From positions 1-24,910 of the forward strand of contig DATKCJ010000450.1 in assembly GCA_035513275.1 (NCBI GenBank): a stretch of DNA of 24,910 nt. The letters run 5' to 3'. Below, piece by piece: positions 7,844 through 19,949 of the stretch. Below the pieces are notes generated by a model. The model was not told where the DNA came from. It saw nothing but the letters and a program-made list of their open reading frames with translations, and made no database searches. The DNA is from DATKCJ01 sp035513275. GTDB taxonomy: Bacteria; Verrucomicrobiota; Verrucomicrobiia; Opitutales; Opitutaceae. Position 1 is the first letter of the stretch; every line of letters begins with the position of its first letter. Both the position numbers and the translations under genes were made by a program.

Positions 7844-8779
7844 ATGAATCGACGAGTCTCCCCCATCTCGCTCCTCGCCTGCGTCATCACCGCCAGCCTC
7901 CCCGCGACCGACCACGCTGCCGCACACGCATCGCACACCCCGAAGTTTCCACCTGCAGGACTCGGCACGGTCGACATCGTCGCCCGTGACTACATGTTTG
8001 AGATGCCCGCACGGATCCCGTCCGGCTGGACCGAGTTCCGCCTATTTAATGCAGGCATGGCGCCTCACTTTGCCCTCATCAGCCTGCTGCCCGAGGGCAG
8101 GACACTCGCCGACTACGGCCGCGACATCGGGGCGGCGTTCGGTCATGCGCTGAAAGCCATCGCCGAGGACAAAGGCGACCGCGCGCGTGCCTACGCCATC
8201 CTCGGCGAGCAAATCGCACCATGGTTCGCGGAGGTGAAGCAAATGGGCGGCCCCGGTTTCATCGAGCCGGGCGGCCTCGCGATCACTACTGCGAAGCTCG
8301 TGCCTGGAACCTATGTCGTCGAATGCTACATCAAGACAGATGACGGCCGCTTCCACGCAGACCTCGGCATGGTGCGGACGCTTGTCGTCACCCAAGAGGA
8401 CTCCGGTGCTGACGAGCCGCTCGCCGACGCACGAATCACACTTTCAAACGGCAAGATCGAGGTCGCCGGCGGGATCGCCCGCGGCAAGCAGATCGTCGCG
8501 GTCGACTTCGACGAGCATCCTGAGGCTGGCCTCGGAAACGACGTGCATCTCGTGAGACTCGAGAAGGACGGCGATCTCGACGCTGCGATCCGATGGGTGG
8601 ACTGGATGAATCTGGACGGCCTCACCCACCACACGCCGGCCCGATTCCTCGGCGGAACACAGGAAATGCCCATCGGAAGCACGGCCTACTTGACCATCGA
8701 CTTCGAGCCCGGCGACTACGCCTGGATCGCCGAGTCCGGCGCGGCATCCGGGATGGTTCATCGATTCAAGGTCGAGTGA
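7844..8779 (+). CDS. Secreted two-domain cupredoxin-like protein
   Basis: 311 aa. The signal peptide is short (MNRRVSPISLLACVITASL, then an Ala/His-rich stretch to about 30). Domain 1 (about 40-183) has a cupredoxin-like pattern: His75 in AGMAPHFALI, then PGTYVVECYI with Cys161, His171 and Met176 (C-x9-H-x4-M). These fit the His-Cys-His-Met ligands of a type 1 copper site, with a longer Cys-His gap than plastocyanin. Domain 2 (about 195-311) ends in FEPGDYAWIA...SGMVHRFKVE, the same closing pattern, but lacks the Cys and first His, so it looks like a degenerate copy. The role is probably periplasmic or extracellular electron transfer or copper binding; the partner is unknown. It stands alone between the tRNA and typA, without a clear operon partner. 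Confidence 0.75.
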   Translation: MNRRVSPISLLACVITASLPATDHAAAHASHTPKFPPAGLGTVDIVARDYMFEMPARIPSGWTEFRLFNAGMAPHFALISLLPEGRTLADYGRDIGAAFGHALKAIAEDKGDRARAYAILGEQIAPWFAEVKQMGGPGFIEPGGLAITTAKLVPGTYVVECYIKTDDGRFHADLGMVRTLVVTQEDSGADEPLADARITLSNGKIEVAGGIARGKQIVAVDFDEHPEAGLGNDVHLVRLEKDGDLDAAIRWVDWMNLDGLTHHTPARFLGGTQEMPIGSTAYLTIDFEPGDYAWIAESGAASGMVHRFKVE

Positions 8780-8955
8780 CCAGTGCGCCCGGAGCGCGCA
8801 GACGGGATGTCACCCACGCGCTCGGGGGTGGGCGAGCCCGGACGTTGTAGCTCAACAGAAACGAAAAGTTAAGCCACCCGCCAATCACGGCCGCCGATTG
8901 GGCCTTGCCTACCCGCGCTGCGGAACGCACCTTCGGCGGTTTTCCCTCTGTGCCA

Positions 8956-10782
<1,827 letters not shown>

Positions 10783-10786
10783 CGTC

Positions 10787-10863
10787 GATTGCGGATTGCG
10801 GAATGCGGATTGGACGTCGGCGTTCGCGGGGATTTTCGATTTTGGATTCTCGATTTTCGATTG
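10787..10863 (+). repeat. GATTGCGGATT / ATTTTCGATTTTGGATT composite repeat, copy 1
   Basis: Directly after typA: degenerate units GATTGCGG and GAATGCGGATTGG, then a spacer, then ATTTTCGATTTTGGATTCTC. The same two blocks in the same order lie at 12568-12646 after the adenosine deaminase gene. Confidence 0.6.
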
Positions 10864-10941
10864 GAGCTCGTCCTCATGACTTGCGGTAGCCCGCGACTGC
10901 CGCCTTCGCCGAGGCTTCGGCGGCCACGCCGGTCGCGGGTT

Positions 10942-11035
10942 CCGAGGTAGCGCGACCCTCGCCGAGGAGCGCGTTCTGTCTCCGTGGATCAATGATCGAT
11001 CGACGCGCCTCTCGGCGAGAGGCGCGCTACCTCGG
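10942..11035. repeat. Inverted repeat with 13-bp outer arms and an inner hairpin
   Basis: Outer arms CCGAGGTAGCGCG (10942-10954) and CGCGCTACCTCGG (11023-11035) match perfectly. An inner stem of 9 bp, GCGCCTCTC-GGC-GAGAGGCGC, lies at 11005-11025. The 326-bp gap 10783-11108 otherwise holds the composite repeat above and GC-rich sequence; no gene or obvious promoter is seen. Confidence 0.6.
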
Positions 11036-11108
11036 CACTCGCAGTCGGCGTTTTGACTCCGCGCAAAATCGCTTTGCGCACGATCAGCCGCTCCGCACAC
11101 TCGCCCGC

Positions 11109-12536
11109 ATGCCTGATGGAAGGATCCGACTGTTCCCTACTCTCTTGGTTTGCCTCGCGTTTGCGGTGTCTGCCGCCGCTGCGACGCCCGAAGAACGCTT
11201 TGAGGAGCTTAAGCGCACCGCGACGCCGGCGGAACTCTACACGTTTCTCTACGCGCTGCCGAAGGGTGGCGATCTTCACGATCACTTCGGTGGATCAATC
11301 CTTCCCGAGTGGTGGCTCGAGGCGGTGCTCGATCCGGCTGTGAATGGCGGCGAGCGATTCTACACCCGCACGCGTTTCCTCAACCACGCCGACAGCGAGC
11401 AACCGTTCATCCAGTTCGTCACGATTCGCGAGTTCGAGTTCAACGCGCTGCCGGCACACCTGCAGGAGGAATACGTCGCGATGGATTCGCTCGATGCCGC
11501 GTCTCGCGCCGCTTGGATCTCGAGCATCAAGCTCGATCAACACGGCGAAGGGCGCGACGAGTTTTTCGGCACCACCTTTCAGCGGCTAGACGGCCTTCGC
11601 TCTCACCCGGGCGTCGTGCTCGCAGTCATGAAGCGATGCATGGCGGCGTTTGCAGCGGAGGGCGTGCGCTACATCGAGTGGCAGTTCGGCGTGTTCGGCC
11701 ACAGCGAACGCGACGGCAGCCGAGTTCCGGCCGACGAGATGGCGCGCAGGGTCGGTGAGTTCCTCGACCGGCCCGACGTCAAGGCGCTCGGCATCACCGT
11801 GCGCTTCCAGGAGGCAATCTTGCGCTTCCGGCCGACCGCCGAGAAGCAGCTCGAGGCGGTCTACAAGTTCGTCGATGCGAACCGCGACCTCTGGGTCGGC
11901 ATCAACATGGTGGGCATCGAGGAACGTGGCCCGGGCTACCCGAAACGCTTTCTCGAGACGTTCCGTCGCCTGCGCATCGCGACACCGGGCATCCCGCTCT
12001 CGATTCACGCAGGCGAAATGGACGCGCCCAACACGCACGTGCGCGACACGCTCGTGCTCGGCGCCACGCGGATCGGCCACGCGGTGAACCTGATCCACGA
12101 TCCCGACACGATGCTCCTCATGCGCGACCGCACGCTCGTCGAGATCAACCTGATCTCCAACCAGCTCCTCGAATACACGCCCGACATCGCGAAGCACCCG
12201 TTCCCCGAGTATCTGCGCACCGGGATCCCCGTCTGCCTCAATACCGACGATCGCGGCATGTGGGACTCGAACCTGACCGACGAATACTACACGGCCGTCA
12301 CGGTGTTCAACCTGTCGTGGGCCGAACTCGTCTCGCTCGCACGCAACAGCCTCGTCCACTCCTTCGTCCAACCGGACGTGAAGGCCGCGCTGCTCGCGGA
12401 CTACGAGCGCGACATCACGGCGTTCGAGGCGCGGATGACCGGCACCGACTGGCGCGAAGCGATCGCAGGCGTGAAGCCCGTCACCTACGGCTACGCGAAG
12501 CGGATGTGGGGATTAGAATTCGCGAAGGCGAATTAG
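11109..12536 (+). CDS. Secreted adenosine deaminase family protein
   Basis: 475 aa. It would hydrolyse adenosine (or a related amino-purine) to inosine and ammonia, outside the cytoplasm. A signal peptide is present: MPDGRIRLFPTLLVCLAFAV then SAAAA, with likely cleavage near 25. The zinc and catalytic residues of the family are all there: His57 and His59 in DLHDHFGG, His300 and Glu303 in IHAGE, His324 in IGHAV, Asp380 and Asp381 in LNTDDRG. It is longer than cytoplasmic ADA (about 340 aa) and the extra length lies between the first His pair and the HAGE motif. The frame is open to 10992, but ATG at 11109 places the signal peptide at the N-terminus. Exact substrate is unproven; other ADA-superfamily deaminases share these residues. 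Confidence 0.88.
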   Translation: MPDGRIRLFPTLLVCLAFAVSAAAATPEERFEELKRTATPAELYTFLYALPKGGDLHDHFGGSILPEWWLEAVLDPAVNGGERFYTRTRFLNHADSEQPFIQFVTIREFEFNALPAHLQEEYVAMDSLDAASRAAWISSIKLDQHGEGRDEFFGTTFQRLDGLRSHPGVVLAVMKRCMAAFAAEGVRYIEWQFGVFGHSERDGSRVPADEMARRVGEFLDRPDVKALGITVRFQEAILRFRPTAEKQLEAVYKFVDANRDLWVGINMVGIEERGPGYPKRFLETFRRLRIATPGIPLSIHAGEMDAPNTHVRDTLVLGATRIGHAVNLIHDPDTMLLMRDRTLVEINLISNQLLEYTPDIAKHPFPEYLRTGIPVCLNTDDRGMWDSNLTDEYYTAVTVFNLSWAELVSLARNSLVHSFVQPDVKAALLADYERDITAFEARMTGTDWREAIAGVKPVTYGYAKRMWGLEFAKAN

Positions 12537-12567
12537 GGTCTGGGGTCTGGGATTTTGGGTCTCGGGC

Positions 12568-12646
12568 GATTGCGGATTTTGGATGGCGGATTGGAGGAGC
12601 CGCGCTGGCGGCAATTTTCGATTTTGGATTCTCGATTCTCGCTTGG
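12568..12646 (+). repeat. GATTGCGGATT / ATTTTCGATTTTGGATT composite repeat, copy 2
   Basis: Matches the element at 10787-10863 block for block (GATTGCGGATT, GGCGGATTGG, then ATTTTCGATTTTGGATTCTC). As there, it follows a plus-strand gene within about 30 bp of the stop. Confidence 0.6.
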
Positions 12647-12691
12647 GACGGAACGACCAGGTCGTTGGTTCGCCGCCCTCCGGATTGCGTT

Positions 12692-12798
12692 CAAAAGCGG
12701 CAGAGGACTGCCGCAGTCCAAGACGCTGACGCGAAGTTCGCGTGAATCATCACGCGGCGCAGCCGCCATGGAGTGCGCCAGTCCTCTGGCGCTTTGAA
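12692..12798. repeat. 107-bp double-hairpin repeat (AAGCGGCAGAGGACTGCCGC family), copy 1
   Basis: The left arm has GCGGCAGAGGACTGCCGC followed by AGTCCAAGACGCT. The right arm has TGGAGTGCGCCAGTCCTCTG and ends GGCGCTTTGAA. Each arm folds on itself and the two arms are imperfect reverse complements. A second copy is at 22584-22687. Confidence 0.65.
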
Positions 12799-12832
12799 TC
12801 TGCGAGAGGCGCATAACCTCGAAAACCACAGA

Positions 12833-12866
12833 CCGCGTAAACGCGGAACTCCGAACACGGAACCGG
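12833..12866 (+). repeat. 34-bp hairpin-plus-tail repeat (CCGC-AAA-GCGGAACTCC family), copy 1
   Basis: Stem CCGCG-TAAA-CGCGG followed by AACTCCGAACACGGAACCGG. Related copies lie on the minus strand at 17283-17316 and 17206-17236, with matched changes in both arms of the stem. Confidence 0.55.
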
Positions 12867-12885
12867 AGCGCGCCCGGAACGCTTA

Positions 12886-12931
12886 AGAGCTTGGAGCTTC
12901 TCTGGAGCTTGGATGTTGGAGCTTGGAGCTT
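12886..12931. repeat. TTGGAGCTTGGAGC low-complexity repeat
   Basis: AGAGCTTGGAGC, TGGAGCTTGGATGTTGGAG and GGAGCTTGGAGCTT units, the same family as 695-824. The 421-bp gap 12537-12957 between two convergent genes consists almost wholly of this and the three preceding repeats; no gene is seen in it. Confidence 0.6.
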
Positions 12932-12954
12932 CCGTCCGCGCTTCGCGCGGACGG
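12932..12954 (-). terminator. Perfect 10-bp GC hairpin just after the RND pump stop
   Basis: Arms CCGTCCGCGC (12932-12941) and GCGCGGACGG (12945-12954) with a 3-nt loop, three bases beyond the TAG of the RND gene. No U-run follows in the minus direction; an AAGCTCCAAGCTCC array does. It probably marks the transcript 3' end, by termination or protection. Confidence 0.5.
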
Positions 12955-12957
12955 GGC

Positions 12958-16043
<3,086 letters not shown>

Positions 16044-16047
<4 letters not shown>

Positions 16048-17141
16048 GGCGTCAGCACCTCGGCCGCGCGCTCGACCGGCCTCACTGGCATTCCCGGCCG
16101 GAGCTGTAGCTGCCCCGAGGTGATCAACTCGTCACCCGACCTGAGCCCGCTGGTGATCTGCACATCGCGATCGAGCCGAAGACCCGTTTCGACCACGCGA
16201 ACCTGCGCCTTGCCCTCCATGTTCACGAAGACGGTCTGCTGATTCAGTCCCGCGATGAGCGCACCGGCCGGCACGAAGATCGCGTTGGGAATCTCGCGCA
16301 GCTCGAGATCGACCGTCGCAAACGCGCCGGGGAAGATCCGTCCCCCTGGATTTTCGGCGCGTGCCCGCAGCCGGATCGTGCGGGTGGCGGGATCGATCCG
16401 CGGCTCGATTGCATAAACGGTGCCTGTGAACGGCTCTGCCGACCCGGCGACTGTCACCTTGACCAAGTTGCCCGTGGAGAGCCGGTCCATGTGCCGCTCG
16501 GCGACACTAAACTCCACCTTCACGGTGGTGATATCCTGAAGCGATGCGATCCGGCTGCCCGGCGTGAGGTAGGCGCCCACGCTCACGTGCCGCAGTCCGA
16601 CCTGCCCATCGAACGGCGCGCGGATCTCCGTCTTCGCGAGACGCGCGCGGATGAACGCTGTCTGCGCCTCAATCACGCGCACTTCATTGAGGGCCACGTC
16701 GTAGGACTCCTGGCTCGAGCTCTGGACCGCGAGAAGCTCCTTTTGTCGGGCCGCCTGCAATTCCGCGAGCTCCGCCTGACTGAGTGTCCGCGCGAGTTCG
16801 GCCTGAAGCTCGGAGTCGTCCAGCTTGACGAGGATGTCGTCCTTGTTCACGCGCGTCCCTTCCTCGAATCTCACCGCGACGACCTTTCCGGCAACCTCGC
16901 TCGTGAGTTCGACGGCCTCTTCGGCGAGGACGCTCCCAGTGGCGACGAGATGCTCAACAAACGGCCGCGCCTCAACCTTGTGCGTGTAGACCGGGATCGC
17001 CGCAGTCGCCGCCCCCACCGTGCGCGCGGGCGCCTTCGCCTCCTGGCCTCGCGAGAGGTATCGGCCGGCCAGAATCATCGCGACAACCACCGCGGCAATC
17101 AGTGCGATTCCCAGAATCTTGTTACGCATGGGTTGAAGCAT
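16044..17141 (-). CDS. RND efflux pump periplasmic adaptor subunit (membrane fusion protein)
   Basis: 365 aa from ATG at 17141. It links the RND transporter to an outer-membrane channel. An N-terminal membrane anchor or signal (about 8-26, ILGIALIAAVVVAMILAG) is followed by a first half of the lipoyl/barrel-sandwich domain (SEVAGKVVAVRFEEGTRVNKDDILVKLDDSE written in parts: SEVAGKVV at 81-88, LVKLDD at 104-109), an alpha-hairpin (about 110-168), the second lipoyl half (KTEIRAPFDGQVG at 170-182), a beta-barrel (205-280) and a membrane-proximal domain. No Cys lipobox is seen. ATG at 17129 four codons later is an equal alternative; the frame is open to 17255 but that extension has no family resemblance. 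First gene of a two-gene operon with the pump. Confidence 0.92.
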
Positions 17142-17205
17142 CGTGCAAAAATTGTTTCGGACCGCAACACGCCCTGAGACGTTTGTTTGAGCGGGGCGGT
17201 TGCGG

Positions 17206-17236
17206 GGCTCGTGCCCGGAGTTTCGCCTTCCGGCGG
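17206..17236 (-). repeat. CCGC-AAA-GCGGAACTCC family repeat, copy 3 (diverged)
   Basis: On the minus strand: stem CCGCC-GGAA-GGCG then AAACTCCGGGCACGAGCC. It lies between the metal permease and the RND adaptor gene. Confidence 0.45.
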
Positions 17237-17282
17237 TCCAGGGAATCCAAGGCACCGTCTAGCCCTCAGACCGGCGGGCCTG

Positions 17283-17316
17283 CCGGCTCCGTGTTTGGAG
17301 TTCCGCCTTTAGGCGG
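17283..17316 (-). repeat. CCGC-AAA-GCGGAACTCC family repeat, copy 2, over a stop codon
   Basis: On the minus strand: stem CCGCC-TAAA-GGCGG then AACTCCAAACACGGAGCCGG. The TAA stop of the metal permease gene (17311-17309) is the loop of this hairpin, so the last codons of that gene are part of the repeat. Confidence 0.6.
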
Positions 17317-18286
17317 CTTCCTCTTCCGAACCGACCTTATCGCGACCGATTCCGCGTGCATGCAACGCCCTCGCAATCAGTCCGCCTTCGGGCGCGAACA
17401 CCCACGCCAGCCCGAACAGCACCGAACCCATCACGACCATCGCCGCGGCGACCGAGCAATCGAGCCACACCGCAAGGTGTATGCCAAGCAAAGCACTCAC
17501 CGCCGCGTGGGCCACCGACAACACCATGGCTTTCCACAATCGGTGCGTCAGCAGGAACGCCGTGGCGCCTGGCAGGATCAGCATCGCCACGACCAGGATG
17601 GCGCCAACCGCCTCGAACGCGCTCACGATGACGATCGAGAGCATCGCCATGAGGCTGTAGTGCATCACTGTCGGATTGATCCCGAGCGATGCCGCAAGGC
17701 CGGGATCGAACGAACTCACGAGAAGCTCCTTGTAGAAAACGATCACGAGCGCGACGACCGCCAAGAGAACGCCGCCCATCCGGAGCACCGACGGCGGCGC
17801 GACTTCGACACCGCCGATGGTTGCGAAAGGCTCCAGCGGCACGAAGGCGATCTCACCATAGAGCACGCACTCCGCATCGAGATCCACCTGCTGCGCGTAG
17901 ACCGAGATCAGCACCACGCCGATCGCGAAGAGCGTCGTGAACGTGATGCCGATCGCGGAGTCTTGCTTCACGCGGCTGCGGCGGTGGATTGCCTCCACGA
18001 GAAGCGTTGTTGCAGCCCCGGCGGCAAGCGCACCGGCAAACATCGCCAAGGTGCCGCGCGATTGTGTCAGCAGGAATGCAATCACCAGGCCCGGTAACAC
18101 GCTGTGGCTCACTGCGTCACCCATTAGCGCCATGCGCCGCAGGATAAGGTAGTTTCCCACGAGCCCGCAGGCTGCTGTCACCAAGAATCCCATCAGGAGA
18201 ATCCAACCGTAAAGCGAAGCGGCGCCCGCCCACGGCTCGACGATCACGCGCTCGAAATCGAAAGCTGGGATCAGTGAGCCGATCAT
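17309..18286 (-). CDS. Metal (Mn/Fe/Zn) ABC transporter permease (YtgD/ZnuB/MntB family)
   Basis: 325 aa. It forms, with the other permease, the membrane channel for a divalent metal. Seen: about eight or nine hydrophobic helices; the ABC-3 family signature in LRRMALMGDAVSHSVLPG (about 50-67), and RVKQDSAIGITFTTLFAIGV, FYKELLVSSFDP and AVGAILVVAMLILPGATAFLL, all conserved in this family. The start ATG at 18286 overlaps the TGA of the upstream permease-regulator gene by 4 bp (ATGA). It lacks any DtxR-type domain, unlike its neighbour. The C-terminus EEEAA overlaps a repeat hairpin. Position matches ytgD, the last gene of the chlamydial operon. Metal choice is not settled by sequence. Confidence 0.93.
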   Translation of the reverse strand: MIGSLIPAFDFERVIVEPWAGAASLYGWILLMGFLVTAACGLVGNYLILRRMALMGDAVSHSVLPGLVIAFLLTQSRGTLAMFAGALAAGAATTLLVEAIHRRSRVKQDSAIGITFTTLFAIGVVLISVYAQQVDLDAECVLYGEIAFVPLEPFATIGGVEVAPPSVLRMGGVLLAVVALVIVFYKELLVSSFDPGLAASLGINPTVMHYSLMAMLSIVIVSAFEAVGAILVVAMLILPGATAFLLTHRLWKAMVLSVAHAAVSALLGIHLAVWLDCSVAAAMVVMGSVLFGLAWVFAPEGGLIARALHARGIGRDKVGSEEEAA

Positions 18287-19701
18287 CGCGCCGATCTCCC
18301 GCGTTCCTGTGTCTCCGGCACGAGGCCTGGAATTTCCCGCCCATGCGGATCGCGGTCCGCGTAATTGAGCCGTTTGGCGAGTTCGAGGACCACGTCTTCG
18401 CCGAGGACATGCTCAATCTTTTCCGCATCGTCGTGCACGTGGTCCGTCGCGATCGACGCCGAGTTCGTGAGGTAAAGTTCCCAGAGCCGGTGGTTTCTCA
18501 CTATCTCCCGCGCGCGCTGGCCGCCGGAAGGCGTGAACTGCACCGTGCCGCCGCCCGACGTGGCGAGTCCGTTGCGCTCAAGCTCGCGCACGCGTGCGAC
18601 TGTCTCAACATCCGATTCCCGCCGAAGCTTGCCGATCTCGGAAATGGAGACGCTCTCGCCGCTGAACCTGCGGTCCTCAAGCACGCGGTAGATCGCCTTC
18701 AGCGTGTTCTCGCGCTCGATCCGTGCGCTGCGAGAGCGATGCCGCCACCACCGCGGAACGAGACCATGCCTTGGCCCGAAGAAATACGCCGACGCAAAAA
18801 CCCCGCTCGCTGCAAGCACCATGAGTGGACCTGTGGGCAGGCTGCTTCGAAGAAATGAGAGAAACGCACCCACGCCTCCGGCTAGGAGTCCAAATGCCGC
18901 CGCGATGAAGAGCAGCCGGTGCATCCGGTCGGTCAACAGATAGGCCGCCGCAGCCGGCGTGATAAGCATCGCCGACACGAGCACCACGCCCACCGCCTGC
19001 AGCGCGACGACGACCGCAAACGCGAGCAGGAGCATGAGCAGGTGATTCAGCCATCGCACTGGAAGGCCGCTTACTCGCGCAAAGCCCTCGTCGAAACTCG
19101 CGAGCAGAAACTCCTTGTAGAAGAACGTCACCAGCGCGAGCACCACGGCCGTGACGATTCCCATCAGCAACACATCCTGTGCGCTCATCGCCGCAGCCTG
19201 GCCGAAGAGAAATTTGTCGATGCCCGACTTTCTCCCGGTCGGGAGCTTCTGGATGATCGTGAGCAGGCAGATGCCAACCGCGAAGAAGCTGGCGAGCACG
19301 AGGCCAAGCGCGGTGTCCTCTTTCAACCGGGTCGTCTTTCGAATCGCCGCGACGCCTGCAGTGCCGAGCAAGCCCGCGAGCGTCGCGCCGATGAAGATCG
19401 CGACGGGGTCCTTGCTCATGTTCCAAAGGAAACCGAGCGCCACACCGGGAAGCACTGCATGCGAAAGCGCATCGCCCACGAGCGCCATCCGCCGCACGAC
19501 AATGAAGCCGCCAAGCACGCCGCAGCACACGCCGAGCAAGAGCGATCCCGCTAGTGCGTAGCGCACCGACGGATCCGCGAAGGTGAAGAATCGGATCGCC
19601 TGGGAAAGCGCGTCGCCCGAGACCATGTCGCCCACTTGCGCGGCGTGGGCGGGCGAGCCGGCAAAGATGATGGTGGATGCGAACGCACACAGGAGTCTCA
19701 T
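18283..19701 (-). CDS. Metal ABC permease fused to a DtxR/MntR-like metalloregulator (YtgCR-like)
   Basis: 472 aa. Residues 1-20 look like a signal peptide or first helix (MRLLCAFASTIIFAGSPAHA). An ABC-3 permease follows (about 45-310), with VVRRMALVGDALSHAVLPG, RLKEDTALGLVLASFFAVG and AVGVVLVSAMLITPAAAAYLL. A basic linker (about 316-330, RWWRHRSRSARIER) leads into a DtxR-family region: a winged helix (about 331-400, SISEIGKLRRES) and the metal-binding dimerisation helix pair (about 401-460, ATDHVHDDAEKIEHVLG). Aligned with Bacillus MntR, ligands His77, Glu99, Glu102 and His103 match His404, Glu427, Glu430 and His431, but Asp8 and Glu11 align with Asn332 and Lys335. Known: Chlamydia trachomatis YtgCR has this fusion and its YtgR half is a metal-dependent repressor of ytgABCD, released by cleavage. 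The start ATG at 19701 was chosen over an open frame reaching 20367, which only reads through repeats and antisense of the ATPase. Confidence 0.92.
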   Translation of the reverse strand: MRLLCAFASTIIFAGSPAHAAQVGDMVSGDALSQAIRFFTFADPSVRYALAGSLLLGVCCGVLGGFIVVRRMALVGDALSHAVLPGVALGFLWNMSKDPVAIFIGATLAGLLGTAGVAAIRKTTRLKEDTALGLVLASFFAVGICLLTIIQKLPTGRKSGIDKFLFGQAAAMSAQDVLLMGIVTAVVLALVTFFYKEFLLASFDEGFARVSGLPVRWLNHLLMLLLAFAVVVALQAVGVVLVSAMLITPAAAAYLLTDRMHRLLFIAAAFGLLAGGVGAFLSFLRSSLPTGPLMVLAASGVFASAYFFGPRHGLVPRWWRHRSRSARIERENTLKAIYRVLEDRRFSGESVSISEIGKLRRESDVETVARVRELERNGLATSGGGTVQFTPSGGQRAREIVRNHRLWELYLTNSASIATDHVHDDAEKIEHVLGEDVVLELAKRLNYADRDPHGREIPGLVPETQERGRSAR

Positions 19702-19717
19702 CGCACGCCGTGTTTTT

Positions 19718-19793
19718 GTAGCCCTGTCCGTAAGGACAGGGACCTCCGCGCGCGCGGACGCCCTTGGGTCCCGCCGCTCACGCGGCGGGCTAC
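19718..19793. repeat. 76-bp double-hairpin repeat, copy A, inside the metal operon
   Basis: Begins GTAGCCCTGTCCGTAAGGAC and ends CGGCGGGCTAC. Two stems: CCCTGTCC-GTAA-GGACAGGG and a CCCGCCG/CGGCGGG stem, framed by GTAG/CTAC. It lies in the 248-bp gap between the ATPase and the permease-regulator gene. Confidence 0.75.
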
Positions 19794-19819
19794 ATAGGAA
19801 GACTCGGTCGCGTTTGCTT

Positions 19820-19895
19820 GTAGCCCTGTCCGTAAGGACAGGGACTTCTGCGCGCACGGGCGCGGTTCGCTCCCGCCGCTCACGTGGCGGGCTAC
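19820..19895. repeat. 76-bp double-hairpin repeat, copy B, inside the metal operon
   Basis: Same length and layout as copy A, 102 bp further on. The first stem is identical; the second has CACGTGGCGGG in place of CACGCGGCGGG. The spacer between stems is the variable part. No gene is seen in 19702-19949. Confidence 0.75.
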
Positions 19896-19949
19896 ACGAC
19901 CGTGCCGCCAGTTGCGCAGCGTCCGCGGAACCTACATCGAGCAACGGTC

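Noticed and set aside
17142..17255. N-terminal extension of the RND adaptor protein
   Set aside because: It places 38 unrelated residues before the membrane anchor; adaptor proteins normally begin just before it.
19718..19895. CRISPR-like repeat array
   Set aside because: Only two units, each a self-complementary double hairpin, with no spacer pattern and no cas genes.
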